Shown one piece after another: positions 53,948 to 62,439 of a stretch of 64,000 nucleotides of DNA (position 1 is its first letter; the number at the start of each line of letters is the position of its first letter). The notes under the pieces were generated by a model that did not search any database, was not told the DNA's origin, and was given only the letters and a program-made list of their open reading frames with translations. Source of the DNA: Shewanella amazonensis SB2B (GTDB taxonomy: Bacteria; Pseudomonadota; Gammaproteobacteria; Enterobacterales; Shewanellaceae); assembly GCF_000015245.1 (NCBI RefSeq), contig NC_008700.1:564001-628000 (forward strand), read 5' to 3'. A program made the position numbers and the translations under genes.

Positions 53948-55003
53948 TTGAACGCACTCAGATTACTGGCTGGTAAAACCGCTTTGAAACGGATCCGCGA
54001 GGAGGGGCTCAAGCCGGAGCTTTTCAGCCGTTTGCTGGCGGCGTCCGGTGGCCCCAAATGGCTTGGGATTGCCGGGCTCGATAAGTATCTGTTCAGTGAG
54101 TTTTTTAAAGATCGCAAGACGCCGCTCTACACATTGGGAGCCTCGTCCGGCGCCTGGCGTCTTGCCTGTTTGGCGCAGCAGGACGTGCTGGCGGCCTATG
54201 GCCGCCTGGAAGACTTTTATATCGGCCAGCGTTACGACACCAAACCCAGTCGTGAAGAGGTCAGCCGCCAGGTCACAGATATTGTGGCCGGGATTCTGGG
54301 GGAGACAGGCGCCGCCGAGATATTGGCCAATCCGGTATTTCGCTCGCATTTTGTGGTGTGCCGTGGCCGACATTTAAATCGCGTTAATGGCAAGCTGCCC
54401 CTGGCGCTGGGGCTTTCGGTAACGGCGGCCACCAATCTTGTCAGTCGTCGCAGTCTGGGTTGGCACTTTGAGCGGCTGGTGTTTTCGCAGGCAGACAATG
54501 ACTCCCACTTTCGTCTGCTCAACGATTTACCCAGCCGTGATTGCAAACTGAGCCTGAGCAATCTGGCGGATGTTCTGCAGGCCACCGGATCCATTCCCAT
54601 GGTGCTGGCCCCGGTGGGGCACATTGAAGGCGCGGGCGAAGGGCATTTCTATGATGGTGGCATCACCGACTACCATTTTGATTTCCCGCTTGAGCAGCAT
54701 CAGGGGCTCACCCTGTATCCGCATTTTTTCCCCACCATCAAGCCTGGCTGGTTTGATAAATCGCTGCCCTGGCGACGGGCCGTGGCCAATTATGATAATG
54801 CATTGCTGCTGGTGCCAAGCGCCGAGTTTGTCGCCTCCCTGCCCAATGGAAAAATTCCTGACCGGGACGATTTTAAAACCCTGGACACACAGAGCCGTCA
54901 GCGCAGCTGGCGGCAGGCGGCCCTGGCCAGCGAACGGTTGGCAGAGGAGTTTTCCCGGGTGCTCGAGGGTGATATATCCCCCATTGAATCGTTTCCGGGA
55001 TGA
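53948..55003 (+). CDS. Patatin-like phospholipase
   Basis: 351 residues from TTG 53948, with AAGGG upstream. Nucleophile elbow GASSG (Ser66) and catalytic DGG (Asp236), the dyad of patatins; an oxyanion-type Gly pair SGGPKW (33-38) lies before the elbow. Expected acyl hydrolase on membrane lipids. No signal peptide, so cytoplasmic. Single gene. Confidence 0.82.
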   Translation: MNALRLLAGKTALKRIREEGLKPELFSRLLAASGGPKWLGIAGLDKYLFSEFFKDRKTPLYTLGASSGAWRLACLAQQDVLAAYGRLEDFYIGQRYDTKPSREEVSRQVTDIVAGILGETGAAEILANPVFRSHFVVCRGRHLNRVNGKLPLALGLSVTAATNLVSRRSLGWHFERLVFSQADNDSHFRLLNDLPSRDCKLSLSNLADVLQATGSIPMVLAPVGHIEGAGEGHFYDGGITDYHFDFPLEQHQGLTLYPHFFPTIKPGWFDKSLPWRRAVANYDNALLLVPSAEFVASLPNGKIPDRDDFKTLDTQSRQRSWRQAALASERLAEEFSRVLEGDISPIESFPG

Positions 55004-55136
55004 AACAAATCACTGTGATAGCGGGTCTAATGCCTGAGACTGATTAATTTTTGTTCATTGATGATTGGTGCCACTCACCTGCTAAAATTTGATCAGTTGA
55101 GTAGTGTTACTCCGCAGACCGTTGCAGGAGGTTACC

Positions 55137-55712
55137 ATGCAATCACAGGACATGGCGTTACTGATCCACGACGCCTTACTGTTGCCAGATGGACGGCTTG
55201 AGTTGAGGATTGTTGAGCCGCGCTATTTGCGCATGGTGGCAGAAGTGTTCAAAGGGTTTTACCCTCTGGCATTCGCGATGCACAAGGCCAACGGTCATCC
55301 ACCTTGCTATCCTGAAGCAACCCAATGCGAGATCATCGATTTTAATCAGCTCGAAGACGACACCCTGAGTATCATTATCGAAGGGCGTCAGCGGGTGGAG
55401 ATTCTCTCTGCCAGGCAGGATAAAGACCTGCTGTGGAAGGTGAGAGCAGCCCCCTGTCACAACTGGGAAAAAGAGCCCATTGATGGCGAGTTCGAAATCA
55501 TCAGTGCGGCGCTGGAGCAGTTTTACCAGGTCAATCCGGATCTGTTTGGTCTTTACAGCGATGTGCACCTTGAGGATGCAGCCTGGGTTAGCCAGCGTTG
55601 GCTTGAGGTGTTGCCCATGTACAGCCAGGACAAATTCAAGCTGATTAATCAGCCGGATTGTCACAAGGCCATGGACTTTGTGCTCAAGCTTATTAAGTCC
55701 CACGCCGGATAA
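55137..55712 (+). CDS. Stand-alone Lon N-terminal domain protein
   Basis: 191 residues from ATG 55137, with GCAGGAGG upstream (the frame is open to 55104). LON substrate-binding (PUA-like) domain over the first 110 residues (LELRIVEPRYLRMV, EGRQRVEIL), then a helical part. It has neither AAA+ nor protease domain. Such proteins are widespread and may bind unfolded protein; function unproven. The RluA-family gene follows 71 bases later. Confidence 0.85.
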   Translation: MQSQDMALLIHDALLLPDGRLELRIVEPRYLRMVAEVFKGFYPLAFAMHKANGHPPCYPEATQCEIIDFNQLEDDTLSIIIEGRQRVEILSARQDKDLLWKVRAAPCHNWEKEPIDGEFEIISAALEQFYQVNPDLFGLYSDVHLEDAAWVSQRWLEVLPMYSQDKFKLINQPDCHKAMDFVLKLIKSHAG

Positions 55713-55783
55713 GCCCATGCGGGGTGTTTGCCCCGCTTACGCTTTGCCTTTACACTGGGCCCCCTCTTGCCAGGGAGCCACTT

Positions 55784-56713
55784 GTGTCTGAATTAACCGC
55801 CTCGGCCCGTGCGGCCCAACCCTCTTATGTGGTCTTGCCACGGGATAACCCCAACACCACGGTATTTGGTTTTTTGTGTAGCCATTTCGCCCGTATTGGT
55901 GAAGAGGTTTGGCGTCGCCGCATTCTCGATGGCAAGGTGCATTGGCAGGATGGCATGCTCATCACCCTGCAAACCCCTTATCGCCCCACGGCGCGGGTTT
56001 ACTACTACCGCGAAGTTGTGGCCGAGACCAAAATCCCCTTTCGCGAAAAAATACTGTGCCGCAATGAGCATATGATGCTGGTGTTCAAACCGCATTTTTT
56101 GCCGGTGACCCCTTCGGGTAACTATGTTAACGAGTGTCTGGTGCATCGGCTGCGGCTTGCCACTGGCATCGACACCATCAGCCCGGCCCACAGACTCGAC
56201 AGGGAAACCGCCGGTGTTATCCTGATGAGCCTCAATCCCGAAACCCGGCATCAGTACCATCAGCTTTTCTTGAATGGTGGAATACGAAAAGACTACGAAG
56301 CCATTGCACGGCTGACGCCTGAACTGATGGCACTGCATGGCGATGGGCAAAGTTTGCCGCAGCGCTGGACAGTGAAAAATCGCATGCAACCGGCAGACCC
56401 GTCGTTTTTGATGCAGGTAGTACCGGGAGAGGCCAACAGCCACTCTGAAATCGCCTTGCTCATGGTGAAGGATGGCCGCGGTTTATTTGAGCTCAGCCCC
56501 ATCACCGGCCGCACTCATCAGCTGAGGGTGCACATGCAGAGTCTGGGCATGCCGTTGGAAAACGATCGCTTTTACCCGAGCCTGCAGCCCCAATCGGCAG
56601 ATGACTTTAATGCCCCCTTAAAGCTGGTGGCCAAGCGACTCAGATTTACCGATCCTGTCACCGGCGAAAAGCTGGATGTGGGTTGTGATGGGTTTGCAGG
56701 TGAATTCAGTTAG
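55784..56713 (+). CDS. RluA-family pseudouridine synthase
   Basis: 309 residues from GTG 55784, with AGGGAG 6 bases upstream (the frame is open to 55724). Catalytic motif HRLDRETAGV with Asp139, and GRTHQLRVHM near the C-terminus. It lacks an obvious S4 domain at the N-terminus. Converts uridine to pseudouridine in rRNA or tRNA; the target within the RluA/RluC/TruC group cannot be set from sequence alone. Confidence 0.9.
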   Translation: MSELTASARAAQPSYVVLPRDNPNTTVFGFLCSHFARIGEEVWRRRILDGKVHWQDGMLITLQTPYRPTARVYYYREVVAETKIPFREKILCRNEHMMLVFKPHFLPVTPSGNYVNECLVHRLRLATGIDTISPAHRLDRETAGVILMSLNPETRHQYHQLFLNGGIRKDYEAIARLTPELMALHGDGQSLPQRWTVKNRMQPADPSFLMQVVPGEANSHSEIALLMVKDGRGLFELSPITGRTHQLRVHMQSLGMPLENDRFYPSLQPQSADDFNAPLKLVAKRLRFTDPVTGEKLDVGCDGFAGEFS

Positions 56714-56918
56714 TTAGTCAATTATTATGTTTGAGCAGGCCTCCGATTCTTGCTCTTAATCATCACCATGGCGGTTTTGATTGCCTGTACACCCTGTTTA
56801 TGCGCTGTTTATGCGACTGGTATGTGCATTTGCGCTTCTGAGCGAAGTATTGCGCCGCTCTCATGGGGAGAGCTCAATAGCCCCTCGGTGGGCGGCGAAG
56901 CGTAGGAGACGATGTTAA

Positions 56919-57968
56919 GTGAAGGAAAGTTACGGTTCGTCGGATAAATCTCAGGCACCCACGGCGGATGCCAGCCTCAAGGTTAGCTACGACAACCTCA
57001 GGCGAGGCGCTTATCGCGGTCGCTGGTATTTGCTGCTGGCCCTGATCATTGCCCCCGTGCTACTGGTGATCTGGTTTGTGCTCAAACCATGGCTGTTTAT
57101 TCTGGCGCCCGGCATAGTCACCAGCGAGCCGTTGGAGATGCGCTCTCCCGCTTCCGGTGTGGTACATGCGGTATATCAAACCCGGGGTGATGTTGTGAGT
57201 ACCGGGCAGCCACTGCTGGTACTGAAAGATCCGGCCCTTGACGCCCAGATCCAGGGGCTTGAGCGCCAACTCACCCAAATGCAGCAATTCCGTGACCTTG
57301 GCGCCGAGATCAGCGCCCAAATCGGCGAGAAAATCCGCGTCGCCGAAGAGGGGATGATTCGTCAGGATGAACTGCTGTCCCAGTTTGAGAAATTCCGCGC
57401 CAAAGGCGTGGTGCCAACCGCGGATATGGCGGCAGTGCTGCAGGCGCATACCTCCGCCAAAATGGCGTTGGAGCAGGCCAGAGCCGAACTGGTCAGCGAA
57501 CTTCAACGCCAGCAGGAAGCACGTCAGGCGGGTGTAGTGACTCAAAGCCGTCAGCGGATGGAGCTGGAACTGTCCCGCCTCAAGGCGCTTCGTGAACAAC
57601 TCACTATCCGTGCCCCTTACGATGCGCGGATTGCGGATATTCAGGTGCAGGTAGGTGAACAACTGGCCGTAGAGCGTCCACTGCTGTGGCTCTCGGGGCG
57701 TGCCAGTCCTGTGGTTGTGGCCTACCTCGAACCCAAATACCTCGACTATGTGGACCTGGGCCAGCAGGCGAGCATCACGCTGCCCAATGGTGAAAGCTTC
57801 AATGGGCGCATCGAAGAGCCGACGGAGTTGGTCAGCAAGTTGCCCAAGCAATTGTCTGGTTCATTTGATGGTGAAAAACCTGTGCTCAAGGTGACACTGA
57901 CGCCGCTTGAGCCCTTGTCTCTGGCGGTGGAAGGTGTGCCGGTGGAAGTGAGGTTCGACCGCTTTTAA
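56919..57968 (+). CDS. Orphan HlyD-family membrane-fusion protein
   Basis: 349 residues from GTG 56919 (GGAG about 12 bases upstream, a long spacing). Transmembrane helix at about 38-66, lipoyl halves (SPASGVVHAVYQTRGDVV and IRAPYDARIADIQVQVGEQ) around a coiled coil (about 105-225), then the barrel. No permease, ATPase or TolC gene is beside it, so its partner must be elsewhere. Not a close copy of the adaptor at 24963. Confidence 0.85.
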   Translation: MKESYGSSDKSQAPTADASLKVSYDNLRRGAYRGRWYLLLALIIAPVLLVIWFVLKPWLFILAPGIVTSEPLEMRSPASGVVHAVYQTRGDVVSTGQPLLVLKDPALDAQIQGLERQLTQMQQFRDLGAEISAQIGEKIRVAEEGMIRQDELLSQFEKFRAKGVVPTADMAAVLQAHTSAKMALEQARAELVSELQRQQEARQAGVVTQSRQRMELELSRLKALREQLTIRAPYDARIADIQVQVGEQLAVERPLLWLSGRASPVVVAYLEPKYLDYVDLGQQASITLPNGESFNGRIEEPTELVSKLPKQLSGSFDGEKPVLKVTLTPLEPLSLAVEGVPVEVRFDRF

Positions 57969-58052
57969 CGCCGCCAGATGCCAGGCAAGGTTTTGCTTCA
58001 GCAGTGCTTACCTGGCAAATTGGGCTGGCGTTTGCATCTTCTTGGCTTGGTG

Positions 58053-59924
58053 TCAGTGTTCCCGTGGTGGCAGAAACTCAGTCTGGCTCATATCGGCATG
58101 CAGCACCGCAATACGGCTGGGTGCGCCTGATTCCGACAGGTGCACCCAGCCAATACCACTTTGATTAACCAGGCGTTTACTGCGTTCACCATTGGGTCTG
58201 CGGCCGCGGATAAGCATGCGTTTTCGCTTGGTGAACAGGTTCAGCGGTGAGAAATAACCGTAAAGCCAGCCATTCAACTTATCGAAACAGGGCAGCAGTT
58301 TTTCAGGGAACTGATTTTTAATGCCGCTGGAGGTGATTTGATAGATGTTGGGGCTGGCGTGGCGAAAACGAATGCGCACATCGTAAGCAAAGGAGTAGTG
58401 CACGTCGCCAGACAGAATAATGAATTCCTGCGGCGTTTTACGGTGCATAAACATCGACAGCAAGGCGCCGGCGGCCCCGGGATGGGCCATCCAGTTTTCG
58501 GCGTCCACCAGTAGTGAACCACCCAGCAGGGTGGCCGTGCGCTGCACCGCTTCAATCAGCTTGACCCCGAACATGGGGGCCGCTGAGACAATAATCACCT
58601 GCTCCTGACCAATCAGTTGCTGCTGAAAGTCCATCAGGGCTTCCCAGTCCATCAAGCCCGACGGCTTGGCGAGGTTGGACTCGCTACGCCAGCGGCGGGT
58701 GCGAGTGTCCAGCACCACCAGTCTTGGGCTGGTGTCCAGATGAAAATGCCAGTCTTCAAACCTCAGTAACTTATCTATCACTGCATCCTGCGTCGATAGA
58801 TCCAGTCTCGACGGTGCCAGCATCGCGTTGAGCTCATCAATCACTGACTCAAACTTGTGCGGTGCGTTGCCGATGGCCTGAAACAGGCAATAACTGAGCA
58901 GGGCATTGCCAATGATGCGTTTTGAAAAGGCATGACCATAGGCCGCTTCTTCCCATTTGGCAGTGAGGTTCCAATCGTCGGTGATGTCGTGATCATCAAA
59001 GATCATGTAGGTGGGCAGATGGGCCATCAAGCGCCGTACCTGGCTGAGTCCGGCCCTGAATGCCAACAAATGATCCCATTCCTTCTGCCACTGGGCGAGA
59101 CGTTTACCATTCAGCCCCCGGGGCGATTTGGGAATATCAATCGAGTGCCATAGCTCCGGCGACCAAACCAGCAAATACAGCGCCGTCATTTCGGCAAAAC
59201 TCACCAGGTGGTTCTCGGCAATGGAGGAGGTAAAAATCGGATGATTGATGTACCAACGCCACAATGCAGTTTTGGCTGGGTATTGGGTGTGGGGTAGCAG
59301 CCCTTTGTACCTCTGGTACATGTTGGCGGGTGTGTAATCAATCTCGTCACTGCCCGTCAGCGGCGCCCCGACAAAATCTTCCTCGCGGAGTTTCAGTAAT
59401 TCAATCACCTGCTTAATGGCATACAGCATGGGACCGGCGATATCGTCGATATAAACCTGATCGCCACTTAACATCAGCAGTGCCGGGCGTTCTGCATTGG
59501 CTTCGGCCAACAGGGTATCGGCGGCCACCAGGGCATCGCCGCTGTGGTGGTGCGGGTTGCGGCAACTGCCATGGAGCAGTGAATGAATGTTTCGGCTCGG
59601 GATAAGATTGGGCAGCTCGTGTCCGGGGTAGGTCAGACCATCCAGTTCACCAAGCAGGCTGCGGTCGCTCTCGATAAGATCGTAGCTGATACGCTTACCT
59701 TCGGGCAGCAGTTCGTCGTCAGTGACTCTGAGCAGATACATCCAGGCCGCTTCTCCCAGAGGGATTTCATCAATATGTGGCTGATAATTTTTGCCATTCA
59801 GGGTAAGCGTAGGGGTGTTCAGGGGGCGTGAGCTGACCAGCCAGAGTGTCAGGGTGTTTTGGTCACAGTGACGAACAATAGGGCCGGCAATCAGAGTTGG
59901 AAGTGGTGCTTGGCTGCTGTCCAT
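58053..59924 (-). CDS. PhoD-like metallophosphatase
   Basis: 623 residues. Metallophosphatase core: HGSCRNP (about 117), LSGDQVYIDD (about 152), FDDHDITDDWN (about 310) and ILSGDVHYSF (about 503). PhoD family cleaves phosphodiesters, but this one lacks a Tat signal peptide, so it is probably cytosolic and may act on an internal substrate. Single gene. Confidence 0.87.
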   Translation of the reverse strand: MDSSQAPLPTLIAGPIVRHCDQNTLTLWLVSSRPLNTPTLTLNGKNYQPHIDEIPLGEAAWMYLLRVTDDELLPEGKRISYDLIESDRSLLGELDGLTYPGHELPNLIPSRNIHSLLHGSCRNPHHHSGDALVAADTLLAEANAERPALLMLSGDQVYIDDIAGPMLYAIKQVIELLKLREEDFVGAPLTGSDEIDYTPANMYQRYKGLLPHTQYPAKTALWRWYINHPIFTSSIAENHLVSFAEMTALYLLVWSPELWHSIDIPKSPRGLNGKRLAQWQKEWDHLLAFRAGLSQVRRLMAHLPTYMIFDDHDITDDWNLTAKWEEAAYGHAFSKRIIGNALLSYCLFQAIGNAPHKFESVIDELNAMLAPSRLDLSTQDAVIDKLLRFEDWHFHLDTSPRLVVLDTRTRRWRSESNLAKPSGLMDWEALMDFQQQLIGQEQVIIVSAAPMFGVKLIEAVQRTATLLGGSLLVDAENWMAHPGAAGALLSMFMHRKTPQEFIILSGDVHYSFAYDVRIRFRHASPNIYQITSSGIKNQFPEKLLPCFDKLNGWLYGYFSPLNLFTKRKRMLIRGRRPNGERSKRLVNQSGIGWVHLSESGAPSRIAVLHADMSQTEFLPPREH

Positions 59925-60128
59925 GGATACGGTTTAAGAATACCTCGATGCGGCGCGCCTGACTGACGGCGAACAAATACTGCCACAAGGGTAAAAAAAG
60001 CCTGCGGCGGCCACAAGAGCCCCGGGGTATTTAATCGTAAGCTGATGTAAAGGCAGGGCTTGCCGTGCTAGGCTTTGGCCATTCTTTGCCAGATTTATCG
60101 TAATTCAGGACGATTCAGGGAGTGTTTT

Positions 60129-61034
60129 ATGGCAAATATCATGGTGACGGGCGCAACCGGGCTTCTGGGGCGTGCCGTGGTGAAGTCTTTGTCTGCGAGC
60201 CACACAGTCACGGGCACTGGTTTCAGCCGCGCCGCCGAAGGCATTCTGCGTCTGGATTTAACCGATGCCGACGCAGTGGCAGCAGCGGTGGCTGAGATTG
60301 CACCTCAGGTGATAGTGCACTGCGCCGCCGAGCGCAGGCCCGATGTCTCAGCGCAAAACCCGGACGCAGCCAAGGCGCTGAATCTGTCAGCCACCGAGGC
60401 GCTGTGTCAGGCCGCCAAGGCTTGTGGTGCCTGGCTGATTTATATCTCCACCGACTATGTGTTCGATGGCACTGAGGCGCCCTATGCGGAAGATGCCGCG
60501 CCCAACCCAGTCAATTTTTACGGTGAGACCAAGCTGATGGGCGAGCAGGCGGTCACGCGGCTGCTCCCTGAGTCGGCCATTTTACGACTGCCCATTTTGT
60601 ATGGTGAAGTTGAGCGCCTGAGCGAGTCGGCGGTGCTGGTGCTGATTGAGCAGCTTTTGGATTATCAAAAACAAGGGGTGGATGACTGGGCCGTGCGCAG
60701 ACCAACCTCGACAGCGGATATTGCCGAAGCCATCAAGGGCATGATTGCCAAGCATGTTGAGGGTGAGAAAATCAGCGGCATCTATCATTTCAGTGCTGCC
60801 GAAACCATGACCAAACACGGCATGGTGGTGGCGCTGGCAGAGGTGTTGGGGAAAGACAGCGGCCATTTGATTGCCCAGTCGAGCCCAACAGATACCGCCA
60901 AGCGACCAAAGGATTGTACCTTGAGCTGCAAGCGGCTTGAGGCGCTGGGGCTGCTCAATACCCGACCTTTCAGGGTGGCGGCGGCCGAAGCGCTTACTGC
61001 CTCGGCGGCGGCGCTTGCCAGGGCCGGCAAGTAA
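60129..61034 (+). CDS. Extended SDR, RmlD/MAT2B-like
   Basis: 301 residues from ATG 60129 (the frame is open to 60075). NAD(P) motif TGATGLLG (7-14), STDYVFDG, and catalytic YGETK (Tyr131, Lys135). Similar both to dTDP-4-dehydrorhamnose reductase and to the MAT2B regulatory subunit of methionine adenosyltransferase. No rhamnose-pathway genes nearby, so the rmlD name is not used. Followed by a strong terminator. Confidence 0.85.
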   Translation: MANIMVTGATGLLGRAVVKSLSASHTVTGTGFSRAAEGILRLDLTDADAVAAAVAEIAPQVIVHCAAERRPDVSAQNPDAAKALNLSATEALCQAAKACGAWLIYISTDYVFDGTEAPYAEDAAPNPVNFYGETKLMGEQAVTRLLPESAILRLPILYGEVERLSESAVLVLIEQLLDYQKQGVDDWAVRRPTSTADIAEAIKGMIAKHVEGEKISGIYHFSAAETMTKHGMVVALAEVLGKDSGHLIAQSSPTDTAKRPKDCTLSCKRLEALGLLNTRPFRVAAAEALTASAAALARAGK

Positions 61035-61066
61035 GCTATCGGTGAATTGACATATCATCGTCAATG

Positions 61067-61091
61067 AAAAGGGGCCATTCGGCCCCTTTTG
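61067..61091. terminator. Terminator between SDR and alx
   Basis: Ten-bp perfect stem (61067-61076 with 61081-61090), loop ATTC, T4 on the plus strand and T4 on the minus strand. Serves two convergent genes. Confidence 0.85.
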
Positions 61092-61126
61092 CACATCTCT
61101 CGCCGCTATTTCGCGACGGCCGAGAG

Positions 61127-62077
61127 TTATTCAAACCTGGTGGGCTTATTACGGTTCACCCACAGGCTCAGCAGCATGGATCCCACCAGGATGGTGCCAA
61201 CCACCCCCAGCGCCACAGCAATGGGCAGATGGAACACATCTATCAGCATCAACTTAAAGCCGATAAATACCAGGATGATGGCCAGGCCATACTTGAGTAG
61301 GCTGAACTTCTCGGCTGCGCCTTGCAGCAGGAAGTACATGGCCCGCAGGCCCATGATGGCGAAGATGTTGGAGGTGAGCACGATAAAGGGGTCAGTGGTC
61401 ACGGCAAAAATAGCCGGAATACTGTCCACCGCAAAAATCAGGTCGCTTATCTCCACCAAAATCAGCACCAAAAACAGTGGCGTGGCGTATTTCACCCCTT
61501 CACGCAGCACAAAGAAACGCTCGCCTTCCAGATGCTCAGTGAGCTTCATTTTGCTGCGAAGCCAAATCAGTCCGCGATGGGTGGAAAGGTCGGTTTCCTT
61601 GTCTGCGGTCAGCAGCATTTTTACGCCGGTAAACACCAGGAAGGCGCCGAATACGTACAGGAGCCAGTGGAACTGATTGATAAGCCAAATGCCACCAAAC
61701 ACCATACCGGCGCGCATCACAATGGCACCCAGCACCCCGTACAACAGCACCCGCCGTTGCAGCTCGGGCGGAATGGCAAAGTAAGAGAAAATCATCAACC
61801 AAACGAAGACGTTATCCACTGCCAATGCTTTTTCAATCACATAGGCAGTCAGGAACTCCAGCGCCTTGTCGTTGGCAATCTCACGGCCAACCGAGTAATC
61901 GAGCCAGGCCCAGACACCGGCGTTAAACGCCATGGCCACCACAAACCACACCAGCGACCAGGTCAGCGCCTCCTTCATCGAGACTTTATGACTCTTGCCG
62001 CCTACAAACTTGATATCGACCCACAAAAGGGTCAGCACTATGGCCGCAAACGCAGCCCACAACCACCAGGTTTCCAC
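61127..62077 (-). CDS. alx: TerC-family membrane protein Alx
   Basis: 316 residues from GTG 62077, with GGGAG 9 bases upstream; this start aligns with E. coli Alx, and the open frame above it is riboswitch expression platform. About nine helices with the TerC motifs EKALAVDNVFVWLMIF and VEISDLIFAVDSIPAIFA, carrying the acidic metal-site residues. Alx exports manganese and responds to alkaline pH. Controlled by the yybP-ykoY element just upstream. Confidence 0.92.
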   Translation of the reverse strand: METWWLWAAFAAIVLTLLWVDIKFVGGKSHKVSMKEALTWSLVWFVVAMAFNAGVWAWLDYSVGREIANDKALEFLTAYVIEKALAVDNVFVWLMIFSYFAIPPELQRRVLLYGVLGAIVMRAGMVFGGIWLINQFHWLLYVFGAFLVFTGVKMLLTADKETDLSTHRGLIWLRSKMKLTEHLEGERFFVLREGVKYATPLFLVLILVEISDLIFAVDSIPAIFAVTTDPFIVLTSNIFAIMGLRAMYFLLQGAAEKFSLLKYGLAIILVFIGFKLMLIDVFHLPIAVALGVVGTILVGSMLLSLWVNRNKPTRFE

Positions 62078-62091
62078 GAGTAATACTCCCA

Positions 62092-62125
62092 AAACAAAAA
62101 CAGCCTGTACCAGACGGTACAAGCT
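62092..62125 (-). terminator. Riboswitch-linked terminator before alx
   Basis: Minus strand: AGCTTGTACC with GGTACAGGCT (one G-U pair), loop GTCT, then TTTTTGTTTT. It stands between the aptamer and the alx ribosome site, as expected for a transcriptional riboswitch. Confidence 0.75.
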
Positions 62126-62129
62126 GCTC

Positions 62130-62252
62130 TGAGTTGGAGATACACCTTGCCCGTCGGCAAGGTCTCACTTACAGCCCCCCATGGCTGCCTGGTTGCCGGG
62201 TGCAAATCACCGTCATGACGACAAACCAGCGAGAAGTTACTCCCCTTGTTGG
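62130..62252 (-). ncRNA. yybP-ykoY manganese riboswitch
   Basis: On the minus strand the two conserved loops are visible: AAGGGGAGTAAC (around 62247-62236) and GTGAGACCTTGCC-GACG-GGCAAGGT (around 62175-62145). Helices lie between and GTATCTCC closes P1. This pairing of GGGGAGUA and GAGACCUUGCC is diagnostic of the class that binds Mn2+. Genes under it include alx and mntP; here it precedes alx. The strand and distance are right. Confidence 0.9.
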
Positions 62253-62395
62253 TGCTTACTCTATCAGTGACAGCGCTGAGGCGCCAGTGGCAGACACCCA
62301 AATAGTGAATAGCATGGCAAATACTCTAAAAGGTCTGAAATGTACCACTTTCGGCTTATCTATGGTTTTGCTGGTTGAACTATCTTTGAATGGTT

Positions 62396-62416
62396 CCAGG
62401 TATGCGTGTTACCTGG
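62396..62416. promoter_or_regulatory. Inverted repeat before the alkyl sulfatase
   Basis: CCAGGTA-N7-TACCTGG, perfect, 23 bases before the ATG. Possible operator; no regulator gene is in the window. Confidence 0.45.
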
Positions 62417-62439
62417 CCTTTCAACAATGTAGGGAGTGC

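Noticed and set aside
57979..58017. TGCCAGG/CCTGGCA repeat after the orphan hlyD gene
   Set aside because: 25-base loop and no T run; too weak to call a terminator.
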